From: Hydractinia symbiolongicarpus | Lineage: Eukaryota > Cnidaria > Hydrozoa > Anthoathecata > Hydractiniidae | DNA length: 64,000 nucleotides | Assembly (NCBI RefSeq): GCF_029227915.1 | Contig: NC_079884.1 | Span: 25,048,001 to 25,112,000 of the forward strand | Direction of reading: 5' to 3' | Shown here: positions 34,401 to 45,800 of the stretch, in pieces | Position numbering within the stretch: position 1 is the first letter of the stretch | Layout: each line of letters starts with the position of its first letter | Notes under the pieces: generated by a model | The model's database searches: none | Told to the model about the DNA's origin: nothing | The model's input: only the letters and a program-made list of their open reading frames with translations | Position numbers and translations under genes: made by a program

Positions 34401-37104
34401 GTTATCTTTATTCCATAGTTTGTTTCCACTGGTAGAGACACAGCTTGCATAAAAGTCCTGAGGGATATTTTCATTGGAGAAGAACTGGTCTGTTACTATG
34501 GTGATGACTTTTTTGGTGACGATAATTGTTTTTGTGAATGCATAACTTGTGAAAGGTAATCAAATGTTCTTGTTTCAACAGAGTTGTCAGTCAACCAAGA
34601 AAATGCGTTTTAATGTGAAAAAAAAAATTATTAATTACTTTAAATTATGCTTTTTTTAATAAGAACTATAATAAAATCCAGCCGAAGACTGGCTGGCTGA
34701 CCTTTCTTATTTTGTGCTTAATATTAACAACACGAATTTTTATTTCTCGAATTTTTGCGAAATTAATGTGCTTATATGAAAATATTGGGACCGTGTTTTA
34801 ATTGTACCGGATAGGTTTTAGCGCAAAAGTAATTTATGATCCGGTACAGTGGAAACACATACGAACCGTGTTTGCACAGCCCTGTTTCCATATGCGAACA
34901 GCCTTTTGTAAATATATACATGATTTACGCCATAATAGAAAATGTACAGAATAACAAAAGAAGAAGCTATCCGATACGAGACATATCACTTCTTGTGAAA
35001 GCCGCGTGGCCCAGAAGCTATCCGATAATTTACGATTTGTCCCAACAGAGAAGGCCTATCCGTTACGTAAATTTATTTGGCGCCAAACCTGTCTGATACA
35101 ATGGAAACATGGGCTGGGTGTAGTTTCTAATAGAGCGTCCGTACGTCACAGCTTTTCTCTGGATCCGCTCCTTTATTATTTTCTGATTTTATGCGCAAAG
35201 TAACATCAATTAATGCTATAAAGCGACATTTTTTTGATTTTTGAAAAAAATCTTATGGTGCCATTTTTGGCAAAAACAACAAAAAATTTGACCCAAAAAT
35301 AGGGTTTTTTAGTTCCTTTTTCTATAAAAGTCTAAAATTGTAGTAGAGATTATTACAGATTATCTGTAAATTCCATTTAAGTTTGATATTCGTGTGTGAT
35401 CATTAACGTATAAGCTTCTCAGAAAAAGAAACGATCTCAAGCAGAAAACCATTACGGGTAACATGAGAGATTGCTAAAGGAGATACATTATTTTTTGGCA
35501 AATGTCAGACTTATTGAAACCTCCGATTACACGTTCTTGGTTGTACAAAACAATGATTTGAGCATAGAGCAATTTTATGAAAACAAAACTTCTTATAAAA
35601 TTGTTCTTATAGAAAAACCGTGTAGCGAGGAAGAACAAAATTAGAATAAAAAATACATACGCGTGTATGCATTTTTCACAACTTCTCTCCAGTGCTTTAA
35701 AAGCAACTTTAATTGGTTAATGCTGTATATCTATAGTTTTCTTATTAATGTGATTGGTTAGTTTTTTTTTATTGTTATATTAATGTTGTTTTCACGTGCT
35801 TGTATTTCTACTTAATTTTTTGAAGAGGTATCCAGTGGTGATTTAAAACGAACCAAGTGTCTTCGTTTTTTTCCGATTCGAATTCCGATTCCGATTCCCT
35901 CCTCTTAAATATATTACTTATCTTCTGTAACACTGTGTGAGCATTTTTTTTTAAAACTATGCTTTTCATGCTTTTATAGACGTGGTAGTGGAGCATTTGC
36001 TGACCTCAACAAGCCACGATCTCCTCAGGAAAAGAAGCTAGGAAAGTATGGTCTACGGGAAACCGATAAACGCTTGTCACGACTTATGCGACATACCGAA
36101 GGTAATAAACAGAAATTTTTTGCTTTACCCTGAGGAGTTGAAATTTTGATTAAAAAAACCCAGAAAATCAGTAGTATTTTCAGTCTTTGTTCTTGTCGTG
36201 TTCTAATTATACAGCTATTTCTAGTTCTTGATTGAATTGGTTTTCGTCAAAAGATTCCTATGAAGCAAATATATACCGACAATTTTTGTTTGAAAGTGTG
36301 TTTTTTATGAAGGTGTTTTCCTTTCACTTCATTTATGTCTGTCCACATTTTTTTTCATTATTGGTACTTTGTTTTTGTGTAGATACCTCGACAGATGACG
36401 AATCTCTTGACTCTTTGCCGAAGGGAACTTCATCTTCATGTTCCGAATCAATAGCAAACAGTGAAAATGCAAAAACAACGACAAGAAAATATCCGACGAG
36501 AAAAAAACAGTGTTTTACAAGTAAGGCGAAAAAGCACATAGACAAAAGTTTGTCTATGAAATATGCAACATATATTGATCTTATACCTGGCCTTAAGGAT
36601 TTGCCGTACTTCGATTTATTATTGGTCGAACGACAGAAAGCTGTCAAGCCTATCCGCTTGCAGGAAAAATCCGATTTATCCGGAAAACGTTTTTTATTAC
36701 CATACAAGAATTCGACTCCCGAGGTTCGGTTGAACCCGTTAAAGCGCGTGTGGTCTGCGGGTCAGCTTTCTGAAATCTCATTGTCATCTTCATCATCATC
36801 AAGCGCAGAAAGTTCGGACGTGGACGAGGAACATATTCACAATCCGATGTTGCAAGAATTTACTTCTTCTGTATCAAACGAAAATTTGAAACTCACTATA
36901 AAACTTAAACCGTCTCCCAGAAAGAGACGTATATCGTCCAGCAGCGAACAATCGGACGATCAGATGCGAAAGGGCGTTCGCTCTTCTGTTCGCCTGCGAC
37001 CGCTGACGTCTTTGCGTAAACACGGGCACCACACGAGCCGCGCACGTTTGTTTTCGAAACGAAATCGTGTGATTATCCAAAAAAAATGTGCTTGTTGTCA
37101 CTGA
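19405..37104 (+). CDS. KMT5B/C: Histone H4K20 methyltransferase, Suv4-20 (KMT5B/C) type
   Basis: A nuclear SET-domain enzyme that in known family members di- and trimethylates histone H4 lysine 20. Exons: 19405-19716, 22883-22992, 33029-33195, 34145-34164, 34419-34555, 35980-36101, 36383-37104. Phases match throughout, giving 529 codons and TGA. Family signatures: [20 protein letters not shown] near the N-terminus; [19 protein letters not shown]; then [20 protein letters not shown] leading to NHDCRPNC (195-202); [14 protein letters not shown]; and a post-SET CECITC (242-247). The tail is basic and serine-rich ([14 protein letters not shown]) and ends in CACCH. The start follows the family N-terminus; an in-frame ATG 27 bases upstream is possible. 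Introns 1 and 2 (3.2 and 10 kb) are full of repeats. One copy per genome is usual in invertebrates. Confidence 0.94.
20290..20836 (-). pseudogene. LINE reverse-transcriptase C-terminal fragment
   Basis: This minus-strand frame in KMT5 intron 1 reads [40 protein letters not shown] and [11 protein letters not shown]. These are typical of the C-terminal end of non-LTR retrotransposon reverse transcriptases common in cnidarians. The frame shifts near 20460 and continues as DNWVRKC in another frame, with stops further on. It is 5'-truncated and dead, and lies antisense to the host gene. Confidence 0.85.
21117..21767 (-). pseudogene. Frameshifted transposon-like gene fragment
   Basis: A minus-strand ORF starts at 21767 ([20 protein letters not shown]), rich in Arg and Lys with RKRQERV and [10 protein letters not shown] stretches. 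It ends with a stop at 21459, but the next frame continues without a gap: [18 protein letters not shown], then [16 protein letters not shown]. The last part resembles N-terminal regions of multicopy transposon proteins of cnidarians with a (P)GK(R/K)D(F/Y)V motif; I cannot name the superfamily. A further frame break follows near 21340. It is a decayed copy in KMT5 intron 1. Confidence 0.55.
23371..24143. mobile_element. 773-bp inverted-repeat element, TGTTCTGCC ends
   Basis: The left end reads TGTTCTGCCAAATCTTAGGA and the right end, reversed, TGTTCTGCCCAATCTTGGAA. AAAC flanks both sides as a 4-bp target duplication. Removing the element gives ATGAAACCATTGCAGTGCAC, close to GAAACCATTGCAATGCAC at about 40964, which acts as a related empty site. 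Inside, the palindromic TCTTAAGACTGGCCAGG occurs near both ends. No coding is visible, so it is a MITE of unassigned superfamily, nested in an older dispersed repeat. Confidence 0.82.
24470..24535 (-). pseudogene. tRNA-like sequence, copy 1
   Basis: On the minus strand, a 7-bp acceptor stem pairs CCCTGTT with GACAGGG. A D arm GTC/GAC lies within an A-box-like TGGTCTAATGGC, and a perfect T arm CCAGG-TTCAAAT-CCTGG gives the B box GGTTCAAATCC. The anticodon stem CTCAT/ATGAG closes only four bases (GCAA) instead of seven. So it has Pol III promoter elements but cannot be a normal decoding tRNA. It may be a tRNA pseudogene or the head of a tRNA-derived SINE. Confidence 0.65.
26255..26320 (-). pseudogene. 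tRNA-like sequence, copy 2
   Basis: This is identical to the copy at 24470-24535, one 1785-bp repeat unit further on, with the same short anticodon loop. Confidence 0.65.
28040..28105 (-). pseudogene. tRNA-like sequence, copy 3
   Basis: This is identical to the copies at 24470 and 26255, in the third 1785-bp unit. Confidence 0.65.
29514..29549. repeat. 36-bp hairpin at the end of the 1785-bp repeat array
   Basis: CACGTGATATTAGTCA and TGACTAAATATCACGTG are inverted around a short AAG-containing centre, with one extra A in the second arm. It is complete only after the third unit; the first two copies are cut within its right arm. Confidence 0.8.
29546..33028. other. Rest of KMT5B/C intron 2
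   Basis: AT-rich intron with no trusted ORF. It holds diverged members of the dispersed repeat family also seen at 24143-24330 and 40963-41340, for example TCAGCGTTTCAACC near 29780 and TTCCACAAGCCCTGTTATA near 32775. Confidence 0.6.
30146..30240 (-). repeat. tRNA-derived remnant (possible SINE)
   Basis: On the minus strand TGGTCGGTATAGAGCG resembles an A box, and CCTGGGTTTGATC, about 30 bases later, a B box. The anticodon and acceptor stems do not fold well, so this is at best a decayed tRNA or SINE head. Confidence 0.35.
34145..34164 (+). other. KMT5B/C: 20-nt microexon of KMT5B/C
   Basis: This exon codes only for the end of the split Asp codon and CRPNCK. It supplies half of the NHDCRPNC motif of the SET active site. 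It lies between TTTTAG and GTATGT and is the only sequence here that joins the flanking exons in frame. Skipping it would remove 20 nt and break the frame. Confidence 0.88.
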
Positions 37105-37260
37105 AAGTGTCATGAATTGTAAAAATGTTGTTATCGTGGATTGTGCGTTGATCTGTATTATATATATATTAATGTGGTAAAAACACAATATTTGAAGTTG
37201 GTGTCCGACTAATTGTTCGATCGTTGGACGCGCTTTATGAATATTTAATATTCACTTAAA

Positions 37261-37266
37261 AATAAA
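37261..37266 (+). terminator. Polyadenylation signal AATAAA of KMT5B/C
   Basis: First good AATAAA after the stop codon, about 157 bp downstream, in AT-rich sequence. This is a prediction only. Confidence 0.5.
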
Positions 37267-39770
37267 ACAAATTCGCACTGCAAATTTAGTCCTTAGATTT
37301 ATTATTCATTCTATCTAACCTATCCTTAAAATTCAACGAACGAGAGAAAACTGAGAACTAACTTGCTGTGGGGATCGTAACTTCCCCAATATTACTTGGG
37401 TCGGAAGTGACTTTTGTCTAGCGACTTCCTAACTTTTTACACCAAGCTATGTCACGTCTGAAATCCATTGTTGAAATCCTCGTGATTGACATGATTCAAC
37501 TTTTTTTTTTATATTCGCTGAACATATTGATTTTTAATCAAGCTGATGATTAGCTTCATCTTACAACACATTTAAACTCTCAGTGTTTTTATATAATATT
37601 GATGTATATAAAATCAGCATGATAGCTTCCTATGCTCAGAAATATAATCAACTATCTTCCGTTTCCCTACACATGATACGGAAAAAGTGTCATTTATTGG
37701 TTCGATGTAAATGTGTTAATAGTTTGAACATGACTTTTTATTATACTGTATTAAAGGGTATTAAACCTCTATTCACACATTGAAAATCTAACGAACATGC
37801 AAATTGTAAAAGAGAATTGTTTTGTTTTGTTTTATCGTCGTATTACCTTCCCGTTCTTACTGTCAGCGAATACTTCACAACTTTGATTTAATTGGCTGTC
37901 TGTGAAATGAAATCCCGCCTTTATTGTCAAAATCCATCAAGCTACGAATAATGAGTAAGATTGAAATACGGGGGTTGTTTTAATTCTCACTTGATTCTTC
38001 CCGCTTTTTCTAACCCCAACCACACTTCAAAATTATTTTTGCGTTATAGACTTTAAATATGTTTTTCTGATTCACACTGCATGAGAAAACCAATTTCGAA
38101 CTAATTTGATTGTCACGACTCAAAAAATTAGGCAACAGACCAACTTGCAATAAGAATTAGTTTATGAAGTGGATCAACCTCTGCATGATTCTTATTCTTA
38201 TCTCTAAATTTGTGAAATTTAAGGCCTGCGAATTTATCAAGAAGCGAGTAGTACAATTTTGTTTGTTTTTTATATTTGTTATTGTTGGCTCGAATACTTG
38301 TTAAAAAATATTAAAACTTGCAAACCAAATTTTACTGCAGGGTAAAATTGACAGGGAAGATGATAACTGAGGTTACAAAATATATTTGGCTTTTCTTTTT
38401 TCTTTTCTTTTTTTTTTTACAAACAAGCTATGCTGCATCCTTAGCAGCTATGACAAACCCCCGTCTTTAACACTTCACAAATCAATTATCGATAAAGAGA
38501 TTTCTACAAAGACAAAATATATTGTTTTCATTTCAATAAACTATTTATGTGAACATAAATAGTTATTAGTTTTCTGCTGTATTATAGTTGTCAATCAAAC
38601 TTAAAGTCATTCATCGAACGAACAATTGATTTCAACAGATTTTTTTGTACAGTTTTACTTATTTTTCCATCGAGCAACTTTTTATTACTCAAGGTCCTCA
38701 GACCCTCAGCGCTTGTTAAAAGTCCTACAAACCCAAGTAACTTGAAGCTTTAAGGTCAATACTCTCGGGTGGCCGGATAAAGATTTATTATAACGAAATA
38801 AACTACTTAATATCACTCAGAGAAACGAACTCTAAAACAAGATTATCGGAAAACACAACTGAACAACATATGTCGTTTCAGTCTTGCTCCACACTAGAAA
38901 TAGGATACATTTTCCCACTATTATTATAATAGTAATCTAAGTAAGAGACAGTGAAGCATCTTTATAGTAACCTAGTGTCCATGGCTTGTCTAAGTAATCA
39001 AGTTTTTTTTGGTGACTGGATGGCACTTTAGGCTCAGATTTAACACTATTCAAGATTTTTGAAATTTGAAGTAGCTAAGTTTAATCTAAATAGCGTTGAC
39101 TAAAATCAAAGAACATAAAATTTTGCCACTTACAGGTTAACTAATTACGTCATTTGTCGTAAAGCAGGAAACACCTAAAAAACACCTAACAGCAAATTTT
39201 GAGAGCAATCAAGAGCTGAAGGGCTTATTAAAAAACGCGTTTTTGCGGTTTTGCATACTGCCCAGAATAGCTACGAATCTTTCCTGGGTAAGAATTTTAA
39301 AATAATTTGTTTAATACTTTGAGAAGTGGCGGTATCATATTTTTGTTAGGTTTGGAAAGTTGCGACGTCAGTCGATGTAATTTATTTGGTAAGCAGTCCT
39401 CTGAAAATAATTTATTGTGCTTAAGTGACAAATGATGTGTGCTTACATAAACACTGTGGTTTTTTGGTCCACCCACACTGTTTTTGCGGACCGCTGTATG
39501 GCTAATTCCATCCCCGCTGACCGAAAACAATATGTGATGAGGAATATATCTTTGGCAAAGTTGGAGAAACGTTCTTTTACCAGGTGATTAGTATCGTGTC
39601 TGCGCAGTCGACCAAATTGTTGTGAATTTGACGAAGAAACTTTTTAATACGCACGAATTGTATACATTAGAATTTTACATTGATTTCTCAAGAATTCGCT
39701 AAATATTTAACGTTTATTAGCACTAATAACTATGTACAAAAGCTTGCATTTGCTGCGATGAAATATCAAT
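37267..39770. other. Intergenic region between KMT5B/C and LRP5/6
   Basis: About 2.5 kb of AT-rich sequence. I see no conserved coding sequence, RNA gene or clear mobile element. The LRP5/6 promoter and 5' UTR should lie towards its right end. Confidence 0.6.
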
Positions 39771-39800
39771 ATGATTGTAGTGCAAATATGGACCTACGAA

Positions 39801-42800
39801 ATGCAGTTGTTCTTGTTTATCTATTTTTCATTCATAGCCAATATCTCAGGTAAAGTTGACTTCTTATTACAATTTGTTCAAAGCCATCACAGGCCTTATT
39901 TTATAAATCTTGCTATTTTGCTAGATGACAGAAAAGTAAATTTCGTTTCTCGTTGTGGGAATATTTCTGTCTGTAATGCAATTTTATCTTTACAAGCTAA
40001 GAAAAGCATGTTGTAAGGGTGGAAACTTGCTAGTTTTAGCATGTTAGCATTGCTCAATTAGGCAGTAAGGGTGGAAACTTGCTAGTTTTAGCATGTTAGC
40101 ATTGCTCAATTAGGCAAGTTGCTGCAGCTCAATACACTGACGTTTTCCAGTGTCAGTTCTTTAACAATTTTCTTGCGCAAAATATTATTTTTTTTTTGAG
40201 AAATCAGTTAAACTGTGGTAGGTATATAATTGCAGCTAGAGTTTTTACTTTAATCAAAATCTGAGTAATGTCACATAAGCCATACTTTAATTCACTGCCT
40301 ATAGCTAGCCTGAAGCTAGTTTAAGTTGCAGTAGAACATTATTATTAGCTAGTTTAAGTTGCAGTATTACATTATTATTAACATAAATATTTTCACAATT
40401 TAGTTTGCAAACTCATATGATGGATGATAACCACCCAAATAGACTAATTAGGCTACTTTGATTTGCATTAAGGGGCCTTCAAAAAAAATTTTCGGGCCCC
40501 GCTAAGATTCAGACCCCCTCCATCCCCCTCTTTTAGCGGATTTCCGTCTGAAATACACACATTCAGATAAATTTTTGAAAGGGTCAGGGGCGTGTTTTGT
40601 AGATAAAAGTTATCGGAATTGATGAAAAGAGGAATTATGCTCACGAACGACGAAGAATGTTCTGGCCACGAACAAATTTTTAAAATTTCTCAATCCTTAG
40701 CGGATTTCTTTTTCAAGCTTCAGACTCCCTCCCACCCTTAACGACGATATCCCACTAACAGGGCCCGAAAAAAATTTTTGAAGTCCCCTAAGGAGCTGTT
40801 GACAAAAAAAATTCTGTCCTCTCTCTTTCCAAAAATTTCAGTGAAGTGTGACTTGTTATAAAAAATGGTTCTGCCGTAAACTATTGCGACTCTAATCAGG
40901 GAACAAATTAGCTATTTGTTGACGTTTTACATTAGTTTGATGTCAACAACGTAATTATGATAACGAAACCATTGCAATGCACTTTTAACGTTAAGGCTAA
41001 ATAAATTGAATGGGAGTAAAAATAACTGAGATCTCTCCTGCATGTGTAACCTGGGACCAAATTCTCAAAGCTGCGTCTGCTGTTTCAGAACAGATGGGTT
41101 GAAGACGTCATCAAAATCCTTTAAACCTCAATACTTTTAGAAGTGTTTTTTGAAATGGCATGATTTTTGGATATTATTTTTATCAGAGTTTCCAGCTTTT
41201 TACAATAAATGACAACAAATTAAAAAATTAAATAATTAAACCTTTTTTTGACAGTGCTAATGCCTTAAAAATTCTTTATATTCGTATCTTTTCTATTATT
41301 CTTTCCCTTGAAAGGATCTTTCCACAGGCTTAAGGACTAGTTATAACTATAACAGTTAGTAAAATAAGTGTTACTTTTTTTACTATTTTGCAGTATAATG
41401 AACCAGTCAAAATGGCAAACATTGATTGCACACAAAAGTTCATAAGATTGGTGTAATCACATGTACAAACAAACAATATTATAATGAAAAAAGGCTTTTC
41501 CATTGAAAGTTTTTGGCGAAACAAATATTGACAAATATTCTGACTTTTAACTACATCATGCCTGGGTCAAGCAAACGAGATTCATTTTGGCAAAAAATTT
41601 ATATTGATCTATTTAATTTTATAATGTTTATGCATTTATAAAGTTTGAATGCATATCCCTTATCAGGTCTACAATTACTGAGGACAAAAAATGTCAAAAT
41701 TTGCTGTTACTAAATGTGAATATCTTAAGAAAGAAAAGAGCTTTTTAAAAAATTTAAAGACTTGACCAACTTTTTAAGCTCTATGAAATAAGTCAAACAT
41801 CATTTAATACCTTGGGTTCCCTTTAATATAGTTTATAAGTACTTGTTACTTTATGTTCAAATTAAAATAAAAATGATATTATTTATTATTTTTCTGTGTT
41901 GCATATTAATATGCACTTAAACTTATTTTTTTTATTGCTCAGTATTTTATACTAGTCAGTAAACCTGTGAAAAAATCCACTTAGGCAGAAGAAAAATAGA
42001 AATAATCTGTCATTTATATTTTGATGACATCAGCAATGACCTGTTGATATGTATACACACATTACAATTTTTGCAAAAAATACAATAGCTGTCACTTACA
42101 TGTTAATTTTTGTAGTAAAAAGGTAGAGTTTTAAAAGTTTATATTGTACACAATGTAAATTAAACTCTTCAATTACAAGTATTGAAAGTGCAGTATAATG
42201 CAGCATATTGCAACATGCTGCAATATCAGCAAATTTCTCCCTATCCATTTATAATCAAGAGATTTGGTTCAGTTTTTTGTTTCTATTTTTATCCTTGGTT
42301 CCTGGAGACCAATGATTTTGGCAGTTCACTAACTCACATCACAGGCCTTACCATAAATAAATCCCCCAGCAATCAATCATTTGCATAAAAAAAATTTGCA
42401 TTAGCAATTTTTTTTTGTTCATTTGACAAGTCTGTCACCAAAACAAGGTATTAATTAGAAAATAAAGCCTCGCACAAAAGGCTTTAACTCTTGCTGTTAT
42501 ATGCAGTGGTTGTTTGATTTCATAGAAGTTGGTGTCCATTACATATGTAAACTTAGTTGTGTCGCTCTGAGGACAAGATGGGGGTTAATATTCATTTTGT
42601 AACTCAGACAAAAGGCTTGGAGAACCAATTGGAAAAATGCACTTGAAATATAGGTCATGATTTTTCAATCTAGGTACAAAGTGATGAAGAGTATCTTACG
42701 TAATAAAAAGAAAAGCATTCACTCGCTCACTTGACGGCTTTCCACTTTTCATTTCCAATGCAATTTTATGGGCTTCCTCCCTCAAATGCCATATGATGGC

Positions 42801-45800
42801 ATGTCTCATATTATTGTTTGTGCACAAAACAGAGCATCACCTCCTGCATAGACCCTCTACATTTTTGGTGCTGCTGAATTTGAGTTTCATTTCTGGCACA
42901 CACCATACAAAAGTGACCTATACAGTCCCAACTTCATATGTAACAGGCGCTGTTTCCGACGTTCTGCGATAAGTCGGGAACGAAGTTTCTTTTCGGATTC
43001 TGCACTACAATGTAACCCAACTTTTCGGATTATGCACATGTGCATGAGAATAGTATAAATGCAAGTGATGTATCCTTGGTCAACTGAAACCGTGGCACAA
43101 GAGAAATAAAAATCATGATCACATTGCAACATAATTAACATATCGATGCTTCGAAAATAAGTAGGCAACATGTTGTAAACCACTTTAAAATTCTTTTGTT
43201 TATAATTATATTGGTAACTGATTGGTATGATATACACACAATCAACATCGACCAGAGAAAGTGGAATGGGTTCTATTGAGCGAAGTCCACGGTTGAACCT
43301 GCTATTTAGCAAAGTCCACGGTTGAACTAAAACAAAAGATAAACATTCAAGATAGCGACATTGAGACTGTTGTGGTGATGTTGAAAATATACTAATAAAC
43401 AGGGAGTTTAAATTGTTTTGTATAGCAAGAAAATTCAGAAATATTTATCTCATTCGTCTGTAATAAAAATTCATGCAAGCGATTTAAAGCTGGTGTAGCA
43501 AATATTACGCAAGCGCTACATGCTTGCAAGCAATCGCTCGCAACTTCTAGAACGCCTTCAGCATCAATATTATATATCACTTTTTTACTATTTTATCTGG
43601 CGCAAAAATTTAATTTAAAACTACAACAAAAACGTATTTAAATTAATCACTTATTTTCTATATTTTTGCTTTAGATTTACTGTTTCATACATACCCTGAT
43701 ATAAAAACCCACTACCTATCGTAACCCTCGAGAGGAGTGAGCTCCAACTATAGAATTCTTAACATATTTTGTTAAAATATTGCATCATGCTTCTAGTAGT
43801 GCACCATAAGCATCTAAGTAGTGCACCATAAGAAATTTATAAATTTTTCATTTCCTTACTTTTCTGTTTTCCTAATATATAAATGTAGGTTTATAAAGCA
43901 ACACATAGGTTTTAAAATATTTGGTTTATCTTTACCTTTGGTTGGAAATAAAGGTTAAAGGCACCCTTTAAATATTCTTTCCTTTAATATTTTTTTTTTT
44001 TTATTTTTTTTTTTTTGCAAAATAAAATTCTGCAGAGAAAAAGTTAAAATATTAGTACTAACCAAGAATGTTGTGAGTGAAAGAATTCTGATTGAAAAAA
44101 ATTGAATGCAAAAAAGCACCTTGCCAGTTGCACACTTTATAGCTTTCACAATATCACAATCTCTTTTTTAGGTGATACAAGGATTTTAGTTTCCAATGGA
44201 AAGGAAATCGGTAAATTCACCTTTGGATCGTCACTGTATTCAAAAGTTTTGGATGAAAAAGATTATATTCAATCTATAGCATATGCCTATAAAGAAGATT
44301 TTGTATTTTATACAAATTTTCTGGCTGATAGGGCTGTAATAAAAGGAGTCCATTTGGATGGTAATAAAGGCGATGCCCCTATACTAATCGAGTCCACAAC
44401 TGAAAATGGTTTTAAAGCATTAGCAGTTGACTGGGTTACTAAGAAACTTTACTTTACTGACATGGCGAAAAATAGAATCGAAGTTTGTCCTTATGATGGA
44501 TCGTACAGAAGAGTTTTGGTATCCAAAGGTCTTGATCAGCCTGTGGCAATAGCTCTTCATCCACAAAAAGGGTATGTTAAATTATTACGGTTAAAAAGCT
44601 ATTTTAGTTAAGGTTCATGGTGACAAAGTATTACACATTTTTTTAAAAAGCAACCAAGTTGCTGAAATAGTGGATGAGATTTGGGTGAAAACTGATTAAA
44701 TTTCAAAATTTAAACCAAAGGTGTCCTAATCATCTAACTTTATATTCCAAAAATGGCATGTGTCCAGCAAGCAACTTTAATCTGAAATCATATATTTGCT
44801 AAATCAAATATTTATCAACTGAGAGTGAGATGTAAAATGGAATTGCTTTACGAAAACAAAAATACTGTAAAAACTTTTTATCAAATGAATGTTCAAAAAA
44901 ACTGCAATTATTTAAACCAAGGCTTTTTTCAGGAGATACATGAAAAATAATGCAACACGCCCACACACAATTTCATGAGAAGTTGGCCAATGCAGCTCAC
45001 CCAAAAGCATGTATGAATCAGTCGTCATGTTTTTTTCACTACGCATTACAAATTTTTTCTGATTCTGTTTTGCCTAAGACAGATTTGACATGATTTTTGG
45101 TGAAGAGTGGAACATATAATGGACCAACAATAGTATATGTGCAAAAGTCTTACCACAATGTACATGCTTTTTTACTATAATTTGGTGTCATAATTGTTTG
45201 TCTAAGAGCTTTCACTGTGATAAAAGCTAAAGACTTAATTTATCACTGCCTTATCATCATAATAATCCTCATCTTATATTAATTTGTCGCTTTTAATTAA
45301 AGGTACATGTTTGTGGCTGATTGGGGCGATCGTAAAATTGCTCGTTATGATATGGACGGTAAAAACGAGTTTGTTCTGGTCAACAAAGGAGTCAACGCTG
45401 TGCCATACTCCATAGCAATTGATATTGAAACAAATCTCTTATTTTATGGTGATATTGGTATGCATACAATTGAGTATATTACGATAGATAAGAAAAACAG
45501 GACAGTTCTGAAGGAAAATGTACAACCACATCATATGTTTGTCTTCAAAAATATTTTGTTTTGGTCAGATCAAAAAGCTAATATCTATGCATTAGACATT
45601 CACAAACCTAGTAATATGACTAATGATACTGTTCCTGAGCTTCGTCAAGTTCCATCTGATTTGGTCATATTGTCAGCTAATATTCAACCTGATGGTATGT
45701 TTATCTTAATTAATCTTGACGCAACGGATAGCTGTACTGTTTTAATAATAAGTGGACAATGTTTTGTTTTATGCATTAAATATTCTCTTGAATAATATTC

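Noticed and set aside
36333-36707. 124-codon minus-strand ORF
   Set aside because: Antisense of the last KMT5 exon, which is in frame with the SET domain.
39297-39530. 77-codon minus-strand ORF upstream of LRP5/6
   Set aside because: No recognisable motif, splice context or repeat; likely chance.
42887-43312. 141-codon minus-strand ORF in LRP5/6 intron 1
   Set aside because: No domain recognised; it overlaps a small direct repeat near its start, so it may be repeat-derived. Not called as a gene.
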